Of a stretch of 64,000 nucleotides of DNA, positions 37,846 through 46,398 are shown in pieces. The notes beneath the pieces are model-generated. The model had not been told where the DNA came from. It searched no databases and worked only from the letters and a program-made list of their open reading frames with translations. The position numbers and the translations under genes are program-made. Position 1 is the first letter of the stretch. Every line of letters begins with the position of its first letter. Source of the DNA: Bradyrhizobium sp. CCGB12 (GTDB lineage Bacteria; Pseudomonadota; Alphaproteobacteria; Rhizobiales; Xanthobacteraceae); the NCBI RefSeq assembly GCF_024199845.1, contig NZ_JANADO010000001.1:496001-560000 (forward strand), given 5' to 3'.

Positions 37846-38055
37846 ATGACAGAGTTGAGTGAGCGAACCAAAGCGAACATGGACGTCGTCCTGGAGGAGA
37901 CCTGCCGGCAATTGCCGCATGGCGGCGATCACGACAGCCGCAGGTTCATCGCCGAGCGCCTGATCGAGGCGGCCCGGTCAGGCCACTCCACGCTTGGAGA
38001 GCTCGGCATCATCGCGCGACGCGCGCTGGCGGAACTGCTTGCCAAGGGCGGTTAG
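37846..38055 (+). CDS. Small hypothetical protein (69 aa)
   Basis: ATG 37846 starts a soluble, mostly helical protein (MTELSERTKANMDVVLEE, RRFIAERLIEAARSGHSTLGEL, IIARRALAELLAKGG). The in-frame ATG at 37810 adds 12 residues with no ribosome site. No named domain is recognised. The pattern of two amphipathic helices suggests a small dimer. It is divergent from the monooxygenase. Confidence 0.65.
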   Translation: MTELSERTKANMDVVLEETCRQLPHGGDHDSRRFIAERLIEAARSGHSTLGELGIIARRALAELLAKGG

Positions 38056-38190
38056 GCCGCGGGTGCGAAGGTGCGCTTCCCCGCCCCGCTCCTTGAGAGC
38101 TCCTTGGGGGAGAGGTGAGGGAGGCTTGCCTCGCTGACGGCCGCGGACGTAACCTGCCATAACCGTTCCGCGCATCGAGATACTCCGAAG

Positions 38191-39663
38191 ATGCGATCCG
38201 TGCTCGCGCTTCTTGCTGCCTCCATTGGTCTGTGCTGCGCCGGCTTGGCTGCGGCCCAGCCGGTCGGACAATTTCCATTCGCGCTGACGCGTGAAGGACA
38301 GATGCTTGGTGCCGTCGAGGGCGAGGTGGCCTCCTTCAAGGGACTGGCTTACGCGGCGCCACCGCTCGGCGCGCTGCGCTGGCGCCCGCCGCAGCCGACG
38401 GCCGAGAGTTCGGAGATGCACACCGCCTACGAGTACGGCGCGCCATGCCTTCAGCCGTCGTTGCCTGCCGCGCGCGAGGATTGCCTCACGCTGAACGTGT
38501 TTCGTCCCTTCGGGGTCGACGGTCCGCTGCCGGTGATGATGTTCATCCATGGCGGCGCCTTCGTCATGGGCACCGCGAGCGATCCGGTGTTCGACGGCGC
38601 CAGGCTGGCGCAAGCCGGCCTCATCGTGGTCACCGTGAATTATCGCCTCGGCGTGCTCGGCTGGCTCACGCATTCCTCGCTGTCGGAGGGCGGCTCCGGC
38701 AATTACGGCCTGATGGACCAGATCGCGGCGCTGCATTGGGTCCACGACAACATCGCGGCGTTCGGCGGCGATCCGAACAACGTCACCCTGTTCGGCAACG
38801 GCGCAGGCGCGACATCGATCGCATTGCTGATGCTGTGCCGGCAGGCGCGCGGCTTATTCCATAAAGCCATTCTGCAATCGCTGCCCGGCCGTGCAGCTCT
38901 GCACTCGCCGCAGGAAGCCGAGCTTGTGAGCGCGCATTTCGTCGAGGGACTCGCTTCCGAGCCGGATCTGCGGGCAGTCCCGCCGGCGCGATTGCTGGCT
39001 GACGAAGATCGCCTGCTGGAGAAATTCGCGCACGCCTTTGTGCCGGCAATCGATGGGAGCCTGGTGACGGAGGACATAGCTGCGGGATTTACCGCGGGGC
39101 ACGAGAGCCGCGTTCCCCTCATCATCGGCTCGAATGATGACGAGACGCGTTTCGGCGACGAACTCGACGTCCAAGACGAGCTCGCAGCATCAGGCCGCAT
39201 GATCGATGGGCTGCGCGAGCTCTATCCCAGCCTCGCGAAACCTTCGGAGCTGAAGGCTCGGTTCTATACGGACAAGGTCTTTTCCGAGCCGGCAAGACAA
39301 CTGGCTCGTCTTCACGCGGCCACGGGCGCGCCGAGCTTTCGCTATCGCTTTGGCTATGTGCCCGAAGCGCGGCGCGCAAGTCCCGATCGTGGGCACGGAC
39401 GCGAATTGCAGTTCATCTTCGGTGTGGAAGGCGTGCCCGGTGCAGGAATTTTTTCGCGACGAGATCGCGAGGTTGCGAGCCGCATTCGCGGTTACTGGAT
39501 CAATTTTGCAAGGAGCGGCGATCCCAATGGTCCCGGTCTGCCCCGCTGGGACGCGGCCGCAGACCGTGATCGTCTGCTGCTGATCACCAACGATCGCATC
39601 GCGAGCGGAGACGACCCCCTCGCGGAGCGTCTCGATCGGATCGCAGGTGAGAGCAGGAAATGA
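38191..39663 (+). CDS. Type-B carboxylesterase homologue lacking the catalytic serine
   Basis: 490 residues with a signal peptide (residues 1-24, CAGLAAAQP). The type-B carboxylesterase fold is clear: SFKGLAYAAPPLGALRW, EDCLTLNVFRP, FIHGGAFVMG and NYRLGVLGW. The nucleophile elbow, normally GESAGG, reads GNGAGA at residues 202-207, so position 204 is Gly instead of Ser. The other triad positions appear kept: Glu318 in GSNDDE and His402 in GHGRELQFIFG. It is either a non-hydrolytic binding protein or uses another residue. It is a single gene, exported to the periplasm. Confidence 0.88.
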   Translation: MRSVLALLAASIGLCCAGLAAAQPVGQFPFALTREGQMLGAVEGEVASFKGLAYAAPPLGALRWRPPQPTAESSEMHTAYEYGAPCLQPSLPAAREDCLTLNVFRPFGVDGPLPVMMFIHGGAFVMGTASDPVFDGARLAQAGLIVVTVNYRLGVLGWLTHSSLSEGGSGNYGLMDQIAALHWVHDNIAAFGGDPNNVTLFGNGAGATSIALLMLCRQARGLFHKAILQSLPGRAALHSPQEAELVSAHFVEGLASEPDLRAVPPARLLADEDRLLEKFAHAFVPAIDGSLVTEDIAAGFTAGHESRVPLIIGSNDDETRFGDELDVQDELAASGRMIDGLRELYPSLAKPSELKARFYTDKVFSEPARQLARLHAATGAPSFRYRFGYVPEARRASPDRGHGRELQFIFGVEGVPGAGIFSRRDREVASRIRGYWINFARSGDPNGPGLPRWDAAADRDRLLLITNDRIASGDDPLAERLDRIAGESRK

Positions 39664-39670
39664 GTTGGAG

Positions 39671-39850
39671 TTAAGCCGCGAGCTCGACGCGCGGCGCCGG
39701 GCTCAGCCGGTCTTCTTCCAGATAGTCCATCGCGCCGTCCTTCTCGACGGCATAGAACTGCTGGCCTTCCCGCGACTTGAAGGCGGCGCGCACGACGCCG
39801 CGGCGGCCCTTGTCACTGTTGACGACGTCCCCCAGCGCAAACTTCCTCAT
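39671..39850 (-). CDS. Small conserved-type hypothetical protein (59 aa)
   Basis: ATG 39850 follows GAGGACGGAAG on the minus strand. The 59-residue protein MRKFALGDVVNSDKGRRG ... LSPAPRVELAA looks like one small SH3/KOW-like beta barrel (alternating strands VVRAAF, QQFYAVE, MDYLEED). The function is unknown. It is convergent with the carboxylesterase gene, their ends only 7 bases apart. Confidence 0.65.
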   Translation of the reverse strand: MRKFALGDVVNSDKGRRGVVRAAFKSREGQQFYAVEKDGAMDYLEEDRLSPAPRVELAA

Positions 39851-40004
39851 CTTCCGTCCTCGTCTTCTGGCCGACGGCTTCGGCCACGTCAGGGATTTTG
39901 GAAGGCAAATCGTTAACGGCTTGCTAACCATACGGCTTTGCCTATGCTCGTCGCCGATCGCGCGGGCAGCTCGCACGCGCCTGTTGCCAACGAGACACGA
40001 GCCC

Positions 40005-40802
40005 ATGACGCGATTTCCAACCTTGTTCCTGTCGCATGGTGGCGGCCCCTGGCCGTTCATGGAGGACAGGCGGGTGCAATATGCGAAGACCGCCGCCGAG
40101 TTCGGCCGGCTGCCGCAGCTGCTTCCCGAGAGACCGAAAGCCGTGCTCGTCATCACCGGCCATTGGGAGGCCGATGCCTTCACCGTGTCGACCTCGCCGC
40201 AGCCGCCGATGGTGTACGACTATTACGGCTTCCCCGAGCACACCTATCACCTCAAATATCCGGCGCCGGGCCAGCCCGAGCTCGCCGCGCAAGTGAAGGC
40301 GCTGCTCACGCAGGCCGGCCTCGATTGCCGGGAGGATCCCGATCAGGGCTTTGATCACGGCACCTTCGTGCCGCTCGGCCTGATGTATCCGGCCGCCGAC
40401 ATGCCGATCGTGCTGCTGTCGATGAAGTCGAGCTATGATGCGGCCGAGCATATCAGGGTCGGGCGGGCGATCGCATCGTTGCGCGACGAAGGCGTCCTGA
40501 TCGTCGGCAGCGGGCTGACCTACCACAACATGCGTGGCTTCAACCGGCCGGAGTCCAAGCCGGTCTCATATGATTTCGAGGCCTATCTGAACGAGGCCAT
40601 CAGCAATCCGGATGCGGCGCGCCGCAATGCGATGCTGGTCGACTGGGAGAACGCCCCCAGCGCGCGCCTTGCGCATCCGCGCGAGGACCATCTGCTGCCG
40701 CTGATGGTCGCGGCCGGCGCCGCCGGCAGCGACGTCGGCAAACGCGTCTTCGTCGACGAGGTCGCGGGCGTTGCGATGGCATCGTATGTGTTTGGTGGCT
40801 AA
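40005..40802 (+). CDS. LigB/DODA-type extradiol dioxygenase
   Basis: 265 residues from ATG 40005. The N-terminus TLFLSHGGGP carries the first metal-binding His. VLVITGHWEADAFTV gives the second, and FDHGTFVPLGLMYP and SGLTYHNMR the further active-site His residues. This is the class III extradiol family that includes plant and bacterial DOPA 4,5-dioxygenase, acting on catechols with Fe(II) (or Zn in some members). The substrate is unknown. It is cytoplasmic and a single gene, followed by palindromic repeats. Confidence 0.92.
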   Translation: MTRFPTLFLSHGGGPWPFMEDRRVQYAKTAAEFGRLPQLLPERPKAVLVITGHWEADAFTVSTSPQPPMVYDYYGFPEHTYHLKYPAPGQPELAAQVKALLTQAGLDCREDPDQGFDHGTFVPLGLMYPAADMPIVLLSMKSSYDAAEHIRVGRAIASLRDEGVLIVGSGLTYHNMRGFNRPESKPVSYDFEAYLNEAISNPDAARRNAMLVDWENAPSARLAHPREDHLLPLMVAAGAAGSDVGKRVFVDEVAGVAMASYVFGG

Positions 40803-40807
40803 CTCTT

Positions 40808-40963
40808 CCTTCTCCCCTTGTGGGAGAAGGTGGCGCGAAGCGCCGGATGAGGGGTATTTCTCCGCGAATTCAAATCGCGAGTTGGACTTGCCGAGACCGA
40901 CCCCTCACCCAAGCGAGTTTGCATCTACCGGCGTCGCTGCCCTCTCCCACAAGGGGAGAGGGC
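40808..40963. repeat. Interspersed repeat with CTTGTGGGAG palindromic ends
   Basis: Left end CCTTCTCCCCTTGTGGGAGA, right end CCCTCTCCCACAAGGGGAGA, with a central part containing GGATGAGGGG and CCCCTCACCC. A related short palindrome CCTTCTCCCACGATGGGAGA follows at 41022-41044. It is the same family as 52526-52679 and 55363-55559. Confidence 0.75.
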
Positions 40964-41064
40964 GTATCAACGTGCATCTCGGTGCGAGAGCATGACACAT
41001 ATCGAGCCGAGCACTCGATCCCCTTCTCCCACGATGGGAGAAGGAAGAGGGGAGGGTCGTTGCC

Positions 41065-41325
41065 TCACCCGTATCTCAGCTTCATCACCAGAATGCCGCC
41101 GGCGAGCAGCATGGTGACCGCGTTCGAGGCGATCAGCGGAGCGTCGCCCGAGAGCAGGCCGTAGATCAGCCAGAGCGCGAGGCCGAGCACCATGACCAGG
41201 AACATGCCGAGCGAGATGTCTCCGGTGGAGCGGGTCTTCCACACCTTGATGGCTTGCGGCGCGTAGGCCACGGTGGTGCAGGTGGCGGCAGCAAAGCCGA
41301 TCAGCTTGATCACGAGAGGGTCCAT
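41065..41325 (-). CDS. SemiSWEET sugar transporter
   Basis: 86 residues and three membrane helices, the size of bacterial SemiSWEETs, which dimerise to a six-helix channel. The PQ signature is present in VAYAPQAIKVWKTRSTGDIS, and the second helix holds GLALWLIYG. The family moves sugars down their gradient across the inner membrane. It lies 37 bases downstream of glgA on the same strand, suggesting one glgC-glgA-semiSWEET transcript. A TATAGA box at 41337-41332 is so close to the ATG that a leaderless message is also possible. Confidence 0.92.
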   Translation of the reverse strand: MDPLVIKLIGFAAATCTTVAYAPQAIKVWKTRSTGDISLGMFLVMVLGLALWLIYGLLSGDAPLIASNAVTMLLAGGILVMKLRYG

Positions 41326-41362
41326 GCCGATTCTATAGCATGGATTCGACGATGGTCATGCC

Positions 41363-42820
41363 TCAGGGGCGGCGGGATGCCATGAGGTCACGATAGAGCG
41401 CAGCATAGTCACCGGCGCGGTTGCGCCAGGAGACGTCGGTCGCAAGGCCGTTTCGTTGCAGCCGGCGCCAGGTCGGCTTATCATGGAAGGCGCTGTTGGC
41501 CTTGCGTAGCGTGCCGGCGAGGGCGTCCGCCGTCACGGGGCCGAACTTGAAGCCGGTGGCGTCATGGCCGGTCGCGTCGGCCTCGTCGATATCGACGATG
41601 GTATCCTCGAGGCCGCCGACTTGCGACACGATCGGGACGGCGCCATAGCGCAGCGCGCAGAGTTGGGTCAGGCCGCACGGCTCGAAGCGCGAAGGCACGA
41701 TCAGCGCGTCCGAGCCGGCCTGGATCAGATGGGCCAGGATCTCGTCGTAGCCGATCACGACGCCGATCCGGCCGGGATGGGCGCGTGCGGCGGCCTGGTA
41801 GCCCTCCTGGAGATCGCGATCGCCGCTGCCGAGCAGCGCGAGCTGCATGCCTTCGCTCAAGATGGTTGGAATGGCCTTGAGCAGGAGATCGAGTCCCTTT
41901 TGCCAGGACAGGCGGCTGATGACGCCCAGCAATGGCGCCTCGTCCGAGGAATCGAGATTGAACTGCTGTTGAAGCACCGCCTTGTTCGCGGCCCGGAATG
42001 TCAGATCTTCCGCGCCGAAGCGGTAGGCGATGTGCGGGTCTTCCTGAGGATTCCACACCGATATGTCGATGCCGTTGAGGATGCCGCTCAGCACGCTCGC
42101 GCGTGCGCGCAAGAGGCCGCCGAATCCCATGCCGCCTTCGTCGCTCTGGATCTCCCGCGCATAGGTCGGCGACACCGTGGTGACGCGATCGGCAAATTGC
42201 AAACCGGCCTTCAGGAAACTGATGCCGCCGAAATATTCGATTTCGTCGACGTTGAAGGAGTGCCAGGGCAGGCCGATCGCACCGATCAGCTCGGGCGCGA
42301 ACTTGCCCTGATAGGCCATGTTGTGAATCGTCATCACGGTGCCGGGCCGCGGACGGTTGTCATAGTGCAGATAGGCCGGTGCGAGCCCCGCCTGCCAGTC
42401 GTGGGCGTGCACAATGTCGGGCACGAAAGCCGGAACCAGGCCGTGCCCGATATCGGCCGCGACACGTGACAGCGCGGCAAAGCGCAGGCCGTTGTCCGGC
42501 CAGTCCATGCCGTCGCTGGTGACATAGGGGTTGCCCGGCCGTGCGTAGAGATGCGGCACGTCGAGCACGAACAGATCGAGCCCGTCGTGCGAGGCTGCGA
42601 GCAGCCGGCCCGGTCCGCCGAAATAGTTTGGCCAACGCCAGATTTCCTCCGCGCCGGCGAGCATCCGCGTCACGTCGGGGTAGCCGGGCATCAGCGTGCG
42701 CATCTCGACGCCATGCGCCTTCAGCGCCACCGGCAGCGCGCCGGCGACGTCGGCGAGGCCGCCGGTCTTGACGATGGGGTAGACTTCAGAAGCGACCGCG
42801 AGGACGCGAACAGGCCTCAT
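41363..42820 (-). CDS. glgA: Glycogen synthase (ADP-glucose)
   Basis: 485 residues, the usual GlgA length. The ADP-glucose site KTGGL is at residues 18-22 ([18 protein letters not shown]). The N-terminal GT5 domain includes [14 protein letters not shown], and the C-terminal part has [15 protein letters not shown] and [18 protein letters not shown] (catalytic Glu). It extends alpha-1,4-glucan from ADP-glucose. Its ATG overlaps the glgC stop by 4 bases, so synthesis of the two enzymes is coupled. Confidence 0.97.
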   Translation of the reverse strand: MRPVRVLAVASEVYPIVKTGGLADVAGALPVALKAHGVEMRTLMPGYPDVTRMLAGAEEIWRWPNYFGGPGRLLAASHDGLDLFVLDVPHLYARPGNPYVTSDGMDWPDNGLRFAALSRVAADIGHGLVPAFVPDIVHAHDWQAGLAPAYLHYDNRPRPGTVMTIHNMAYQGKFAPELIGAIGLPWHSFNVDEIEYFGGISFLKAGLQFADRVTTVSPTYAREIQSDEGGMGFGGLLRARASVLSGILNGIDISVWNPQEDPHIAYRFGAEDLTFRAANKAVLQQQFNLDSSDEAPLLGVISRLSWQKGLDLLLKAIPTILSEGMQLALLGSGDRDLQEGYQAAARAHPGRIGVVIGYDEILAHLIQAGSDALIVPSRFEPCGLTQLCALRYGAVPIVSQVGGLEDTIVDIDEADATGHDATGFKFGPVTADALAGTLRKANSAFHDKPTWRRLQRNGLATDVSWRNRAGDYAALYRDLMASRRP

Positions 42821-44079
42821 TTATTGAGCCCGTCGATCATCGGCTGGGTGATCAGCGAGATGCCTTGCTCGGTGGTGCGGAATCGTTTCGCGTCGAGCTC
42901 GGGGTCTTCGCCGACGACGAGGCCCTCCGGAATCTCGACGCCGCGGTCGATCACGACGTTCTTCAGCCGCGCGCCGCGGCCGACATTGACGTAAGGCATG
43001 ATCACGGCATTCTCAACATTGGCGTAGGAATTGATGCGCACGCCGGTGAACAGCAGCGAACGGCGCAGCGAAGCGCCGGAGATGATGCAGCCGCCCGAGA
43101 CCAGCGAGCTCACGGCCTGGCCGCGCCGGCTCTCCTCGTCGTGAACGAACTTGGCCGGCGGCGTGATCTCCGCATAGGACCAGATCGGCCAGGCGCGATC
43201 GAACAGGTCGAGTTCCGGCACGACGTCGGTGAGATCGATATTGGCGGACCAGTAGGCATCGACGGTGCCGACGTCGCGCCAATAGGCGCCGTTGTGGGCG
43301 CTGGAGCGCACGCAGGAGGTCGAGAACTGGTGCGCGAACGCGCGGCCGTTCTGGACGAGGTAGGGAATGATGTCCTTGCCGAAATCGTGGTTCGAGTTCG
43401 GATCCTCGGCGTCGCGCTTGAGCTGGTCGAACAGGAACTTCGCGTTGAATACGTAGATGCCCATGCTGGCGAGCGAGACGTCCGGCTTGCCGGGCATCGG
43501 CGGCGGATCTTTCGGCTTCTCCAGGAACGACTGGATCCAGCCCTTCTCGTCGATATGCATGATGCCGAAGCCGGAGGATTCCGCGCGCGGCATCTCCAGG
43601 CACCCGACCGTGACGTCGGCGCCGCTCTCGACATGCTCGCGCAGCATCACCTCGTAGTCCATCTTGTAGATATGGTCGCCGGCCAGCACCACGATGAAGC
43701 GGCAGGCGTGGGATTCGATGATGTCGATGTTCTGGTAGACCGCGTCCGCCGTGCCGACATACCACATGTTCTCGGACACGCGCTGGCTGGCGGGAAGGAT
43801 GTCAAAGCTCTCGTTTCGTTCCGGGCGGAAGAAGTTCCAGCCCATTTGAAGGTGCCGGATCAGGCTGTGCGCCTTGTACTGGGTCGCGACCGCGATCCGG
43901 CGGATGCCGGAGTTCACCGCGTTCGACAGCGCGAAATCGATGATGCGGGATTTTCCCCCGAAATAGACCGCGGGCTTGGCGCGCCGGTCGGTCAGCTCCA
44001 AAAGCCGGCTGCCGCGCCCACCGGCGAGGACGAAGGCCAGCGCCTGGCGGGCAAGCGGCTCACTACCGACGGCACTCAT
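42817..44079 (-). CDS. glgC: Glucose-1-phosphate adenylyltransferase
   Basis: 420 residues. The nucleotidyltransferase loop [20 protein letters not shown] is near residues 18-37, followed by [49 protein letters not shown] and the substrate segment [12 protein letters not shown]. The C-terminal left-handed beta-helix has hexapeptide repeats ([14 protein letters not shown]). It makes ADP-glucose for GlgA, the regulated step of glycogen synthesis. First gene of a minus-strand glg unit; no branching enzyme or debranching gene is in view. Confidence 0.97.
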   Translation of the reverse strand: MSAVGSEPLARQALAFVLAGGRGSRLLELTDRRAKPAVYFGGKSRIIDFALSNAVNSGIRRIAVATQYKAHSLIRHLQMGWNFFRPERNESFDILPASQRVSENMWYVGTADAVYQNIDIIESHACRFIVVLAGDHIYKMDYEVMLREHVESGADVTVGCLEMPRAESSGFGIMHIDEKGWIQSFLEKPKDPPPMPGKPDVSLASMGIYVFNAKFLFDQLKRDAEDPNSNHDFGKDIIPYLVQNGRAFAHQFSTSCVRSSAHNGAYWRDVGTVDAYWSANIDLTDVVPELDLFDRAWPIWSYAEITPPAKFVHDEESRRGQAVSSLVSGGCIISGASLRRSLLFTGVRINSYANVENAVIMPYVNVGRGARLKNVVIDRGVEIPEGLVVGEDPELDAKRFRTTEQGISLITQPMIDGLNK

Positions 44080-44364
44080 GTTCTTCCTCCCACGCTCTGG
44101 CGCATGCCGGGACCTTTTGTCGCGAGAAGCCCCACGGTCCTGCGCCCATTGGAACCGATAGTAACGGTACGAATGCTAAATCGGGAAGTCCGTTGTTGGT
44201 TGCGGGCGCGGGAAGCTTAATGCTTTGCCCTCGCCATCCAGCGACGCGCCGTGGTCGGGCTTGTGCGCCGCACGCAAAAATCTGGGCTTTGACTTGGCGC
44301 AGGGATGTCCGATCATGGCATTGCGATCCTTTTCCAAGCGAAACGTCAGACAGGGAGTAAGACG

Positions 44365-44817
44365 ATGAGGATCTGGAAAACGGCAATTGCCTGTTCGCTT
44401 GCCGGCGTGGTCATGGCCGGCCAAATCGAGCAGGCCGCGGCGGGTCCGATGCCGACCAACGTCGCGGCCATGAAGGCTGCCGCCGGTGACGATGTCACGC
44501 CGGTGTATTGGCGCGGCCGAGGCTGGGGCGGCGGCTGGGGCTGGGGCCTCGGCGGCCTCGCAGCCGGCGCGATCATCGGCGGTGCCATCGCCAGTAGTGC
44601 GCCTTACGGCTATGGCTATTACGGTCGTCCGTATTATGGCGGCTATGGATACCCGGGCTACGGCTATGGTTACGCGCCGGCGTATTATGGCTACGGGCCG
44701 AGCTACGGGTATGGCGGCTACTACGCGCGTCCGCGCTACTACGGCTATCGCGCCTATCGTCCATATTACGGTCCGCGCTACGGCTATTACCGGCCCTATT
44801 ATCGCGGCTATTGGTGA
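44365..44817 (+). CDS. Secreted Gly/Tyr-rich protein
   Basis: 150 residues from ATG 44365, with CAGGGAGTAAGACG upstream. A signal peptide ends near residue 28 (QAAAG). A tryptophan/glycine stretch RGRGWGGGWGWGLGG and one hydrophobic helix (AAGAIIGGAIA) follow. From residue 75 on, the protein is a repeat-like run of Tyr, Gly, Pro and Arg (units such as YGGYGYPGYGYGY) to the last residue Trp150. Similar Gly/Tyr-rich exported proteins are frequent in rhizobia, with unknown function. It probably attaches to the envelope. Confidence 0.82.
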   Translation: MRIWKTAIACSLAGVVMAGQIEQAAAGPMPTNVAAMKAAAGDDVTPVYWRGRGWGGGWGWGLGGLAAGAIIGGAIASSAPYGYGYYGRPYYGGYGYPGYGYGYAPAYYGYGPSYGYGGYYARPRYYGYRAYRPYYGPRYGYYRPYYRGYW

Positions 44818-44830
44818 GCGCCTCGCGCGG

Positions 44831-44929
44831 CTAAAGCGAGAGCCACACGATCAGGCTCATGCAGGCGAGATGCGCGAGCACGATCGCGGCGAGATGCAGC
44901 GGGCCGGCCTTAAGGCGAAGGCTGTGCAT
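44831..44929 (-). CDS. 32-residue membrane peptide coupled to the ssuA-like gene
   Basis: The ssuA-like gene ends with TGA at 44946-44944, and only 14 bases later ATG 44929 opens a 32-codon frame ending TAG 44833-44831. The spacer GCGGAGGCGGCGAG holds a good GGAGG site 7 bases before the ATG. The peptide starts MHSLRLKAGPLHLAAIVLAH and ends LACMSLIVWLSL: a short basic head and one membrane helix from about residue 11 to 30. No family is recognised. The spacing suggests translational coupling. It may be a missed small subunit of the transport locus or a chance frame. Confidence 0.5.
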   Translation of the reverse strand: MHSLRLKAGPLHLAAIVLAHLACMSLIVWLSL

Positions 44930-44943
44930 CTCGCCGCCTCCGC

Positions 44944-45924
44944 TCAGTTCGAGCCTGCGGCCGCGGCCGTGAAGCTGCGGTCGACGGCTTTGCCGACGTC
45001 GAGCTTTTTCGGCAGGATGCGATAGCGCGTCGAGCGGTCGGAGGCTGCCTGCACCTCCTTCACCACGCTCTCGTCGATCACGATCGGGCTGGTGCGCTGC
45101 GCGGTGTAGGCCGAGAGCAGCACGTCTTCCGGCAGCTTGGTCAGCTCGGCCGTGCTCTTGGCATATTGCGGAAGGTGATCAAGCGACCACAGCCGCGCCT
45201 TGTTCAGCCGCTGCACGAGGTCCTGCACCGCCGCGCGCTTGGTGGCGATGGCGTTGTCGGAGGCGACGATGAAGGTGATGGTCGGCGTCAGGCCCTCGCC
45301 GTTGGCGATCACGCGGGCCTTGTCCTTCAGCGTCGCGAACGAAACGTAGGGCTCCCACACCGCCCATGCGTCGATCGAGCCGGCAAGCAGCGCGATCTTG
45401 GCGTCGACCGGTCCGAGTGGCGCGAAGGTCGCATCCACCAGCTTGATCTCCGCCTTCTCCAGCGTGGCGTCGATCAGGAACTGACCCCAGCCGCCGCGCG
45501 TGCCGGCGAGCCGCTTTCCCTTGAGGTCGGCCGCCGATTTGATCGGCGAATCCTGGCGCACCAAGATCGCTTGTGTCTTCGCGTCGGATCTCGTGCCGCC
45601 GATCGCCTTGATCGGCGCGCCGGCGGCATAGACCGACAGGAAGGAGAGATCGCCGGTGTAGCCGACGTCGAGCGCACCGGCGTTGAGCGCTTCCAGGATC
45701 GGCGCGGCCGCGGGAAACTCCGACCATTCGATTCTATAGGGCAGATCCTTGGCGTAGCCGGATATCTCGAGCAGTGACCGGTTGCCGCCTTTCTGGTCGC
45801 CGACGCGCAGCACGACGGTGTCGGCCGCAAGCGATGCGGCGGCCGTCGACAAGGTAACGACGGCGGCAAGCAGCGATGCCGCGAGACGGCGGGTGATGGA
45901 ATGACGATGGGAGTTGATGCGCAT
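44944..45924 (-). CDS. Aliphatic sulfonate type ABC substrate-binding protein (SsuA-like)
   Basis: 326 residues from ATG 45924; the longer frame to 46047 adds a non-homologous segment. The signal peptide ends near SLAAD. The SsuA fold is clear: VVLRVGDQKGGNRSLLE, YRIEWSEFPAAAPILEALNAGALDVGYTGD, GSIDAWAVWEPYVSF. It is paralogous to the binding protein at 51577-52515 (shared LRVGDQKG, IEW.EFPAAAP.LEAL, DAW..WEPYVS). The family binds alkanesulfonates or other organosulfur compounds in the periplasm. It is divergent from the main ssu-type operon across a 474-base regulatory gap. Confidence 0.92.
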   Translation of the reverse strand: MRINSHRHSITRRLAASLLAAVVTLSTAAASLAADTVVLRVGDQKGGNRSLLEISGYAKDLPYRIEWSEFPAAAPILEALNAGALDVGYTGDLSFLSVYAAGAPIKAIGGTRSDAKTQAILVRQDSPIKSAADLKGKRLAGTRGGWGQFLIDATLEKAEIKLVDATFAPLGPVDAKIALLAGSIDAWAVWEPYVSFATLKDKARVIANGEGLTPTITFIVASDNAIATKRAAVQDLVQRLNKARLWSLDHLPQYAKSTAELTKLPEDVLLSAYTAQRTSPIVIDESVVKEVQAASDRSTRYRILPKKLDVGKAVDRSFTAAAAGSN

Positions 45925-46238
45925 GTAGCCTGTCTTGTTGCTTTGCTCACAACGCGTGAGCGAACGATGCAGCGAGACAATCAAGTCTATGAGCACCCAA
46001 CATGCAGTCAATGAAATGGCCGTTTGTATTGCGCGTGTGTCGGGCAAGGACGTTTCAGTGAAGCGCTGCTTTCGAGAATGTGCGGCGTGCGCGGCCGAAG
46101 ATGCGCAAGAACGAGGCAGAAGAGGGCGTCTCAGTGCGATCTGCCGGTCGATGCCTCATCGAAAATCCTTTCATCGTTGCCGCGCACGGCGATGGAGAGA
46201 ATGACTTTCCGTCGCACTACATTCGAAATTCCATTTCA

Positions 46239-46267
46239 TTGACGATGCAGTGCCTGCGCCGCATGAT
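46239..46267 (+). promoter_or_regulatory. Candidate sigma-70 type promoter of the organosulfur operon
   Basis: TTGACG (46239-46244), a 17-base spacer, then CATGAT (46262-46267); five of six and four of six matches to consensus. It would give a leader of about 125 bases before ATG 46399, including the hairpin at 46340-46362. It is inferred by eye. Confidence 0.35.
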
Positions 46268-46339
46268 TTGCGCATCGCATCAACGCGGCGAATGACCGCC
46301 GCAGAACGACATTCTCTCAACGCAGCTCCGCACGGAACA

Positions 46340-46362
46340 TGCGCAACGCGACACGTTGCGCA
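46340..46362 (+). promoter_or_regulatory. Perfect inverted repeat TGCGCAACG-N5-CGTTGCGCA before the Tat binding-protein gene
   Basis: 9-bp perfect arms (46340-46348 and 46354-46362) with spacer CGACA, ending 36 bases before the start codon. It could be a LysR- or TetR-type operator or an RNA hairpin in the leader. No repressor gene is nearby. Confidence 0.45.
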
Positions 46363-46398
46363 GACAGCGGAGCCGTGCCAGCGCAGGAGCGGGGACTG

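Larger units (their letters stand above)
45925..46398. other. Divergent regulatory gap of the organosulfur locus
   Basis: 474 bases with no convincing gene between two divergent binding-protein genes. It holds a candidate promoter (46239-46267) and a perfect 9-bp inverted repeat (46340-46362), listed separately. Other frames in it lack ribosome sites and homologous features. Its length suggests that regulators act on both genes. Confidence 0.55.

Noticed and set aside
34779..37862. A plus-strand open frame of over 1000 codons opposite the monooxygenase-esterase gene
   Set aside because: It is the antisense shadow of a GC-rich gene; its translation is Arg/Asp/Gly/His-rich with no domain, while the minus strand encodes recognisable FAD and hydrolase motifs.
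40808..41044. Successive similar palindromes considered as a CRISPR array
   Set aside because: The units are not evenly spaced, are not identical, and have no unique spacers of constant length; no cas gene is present.
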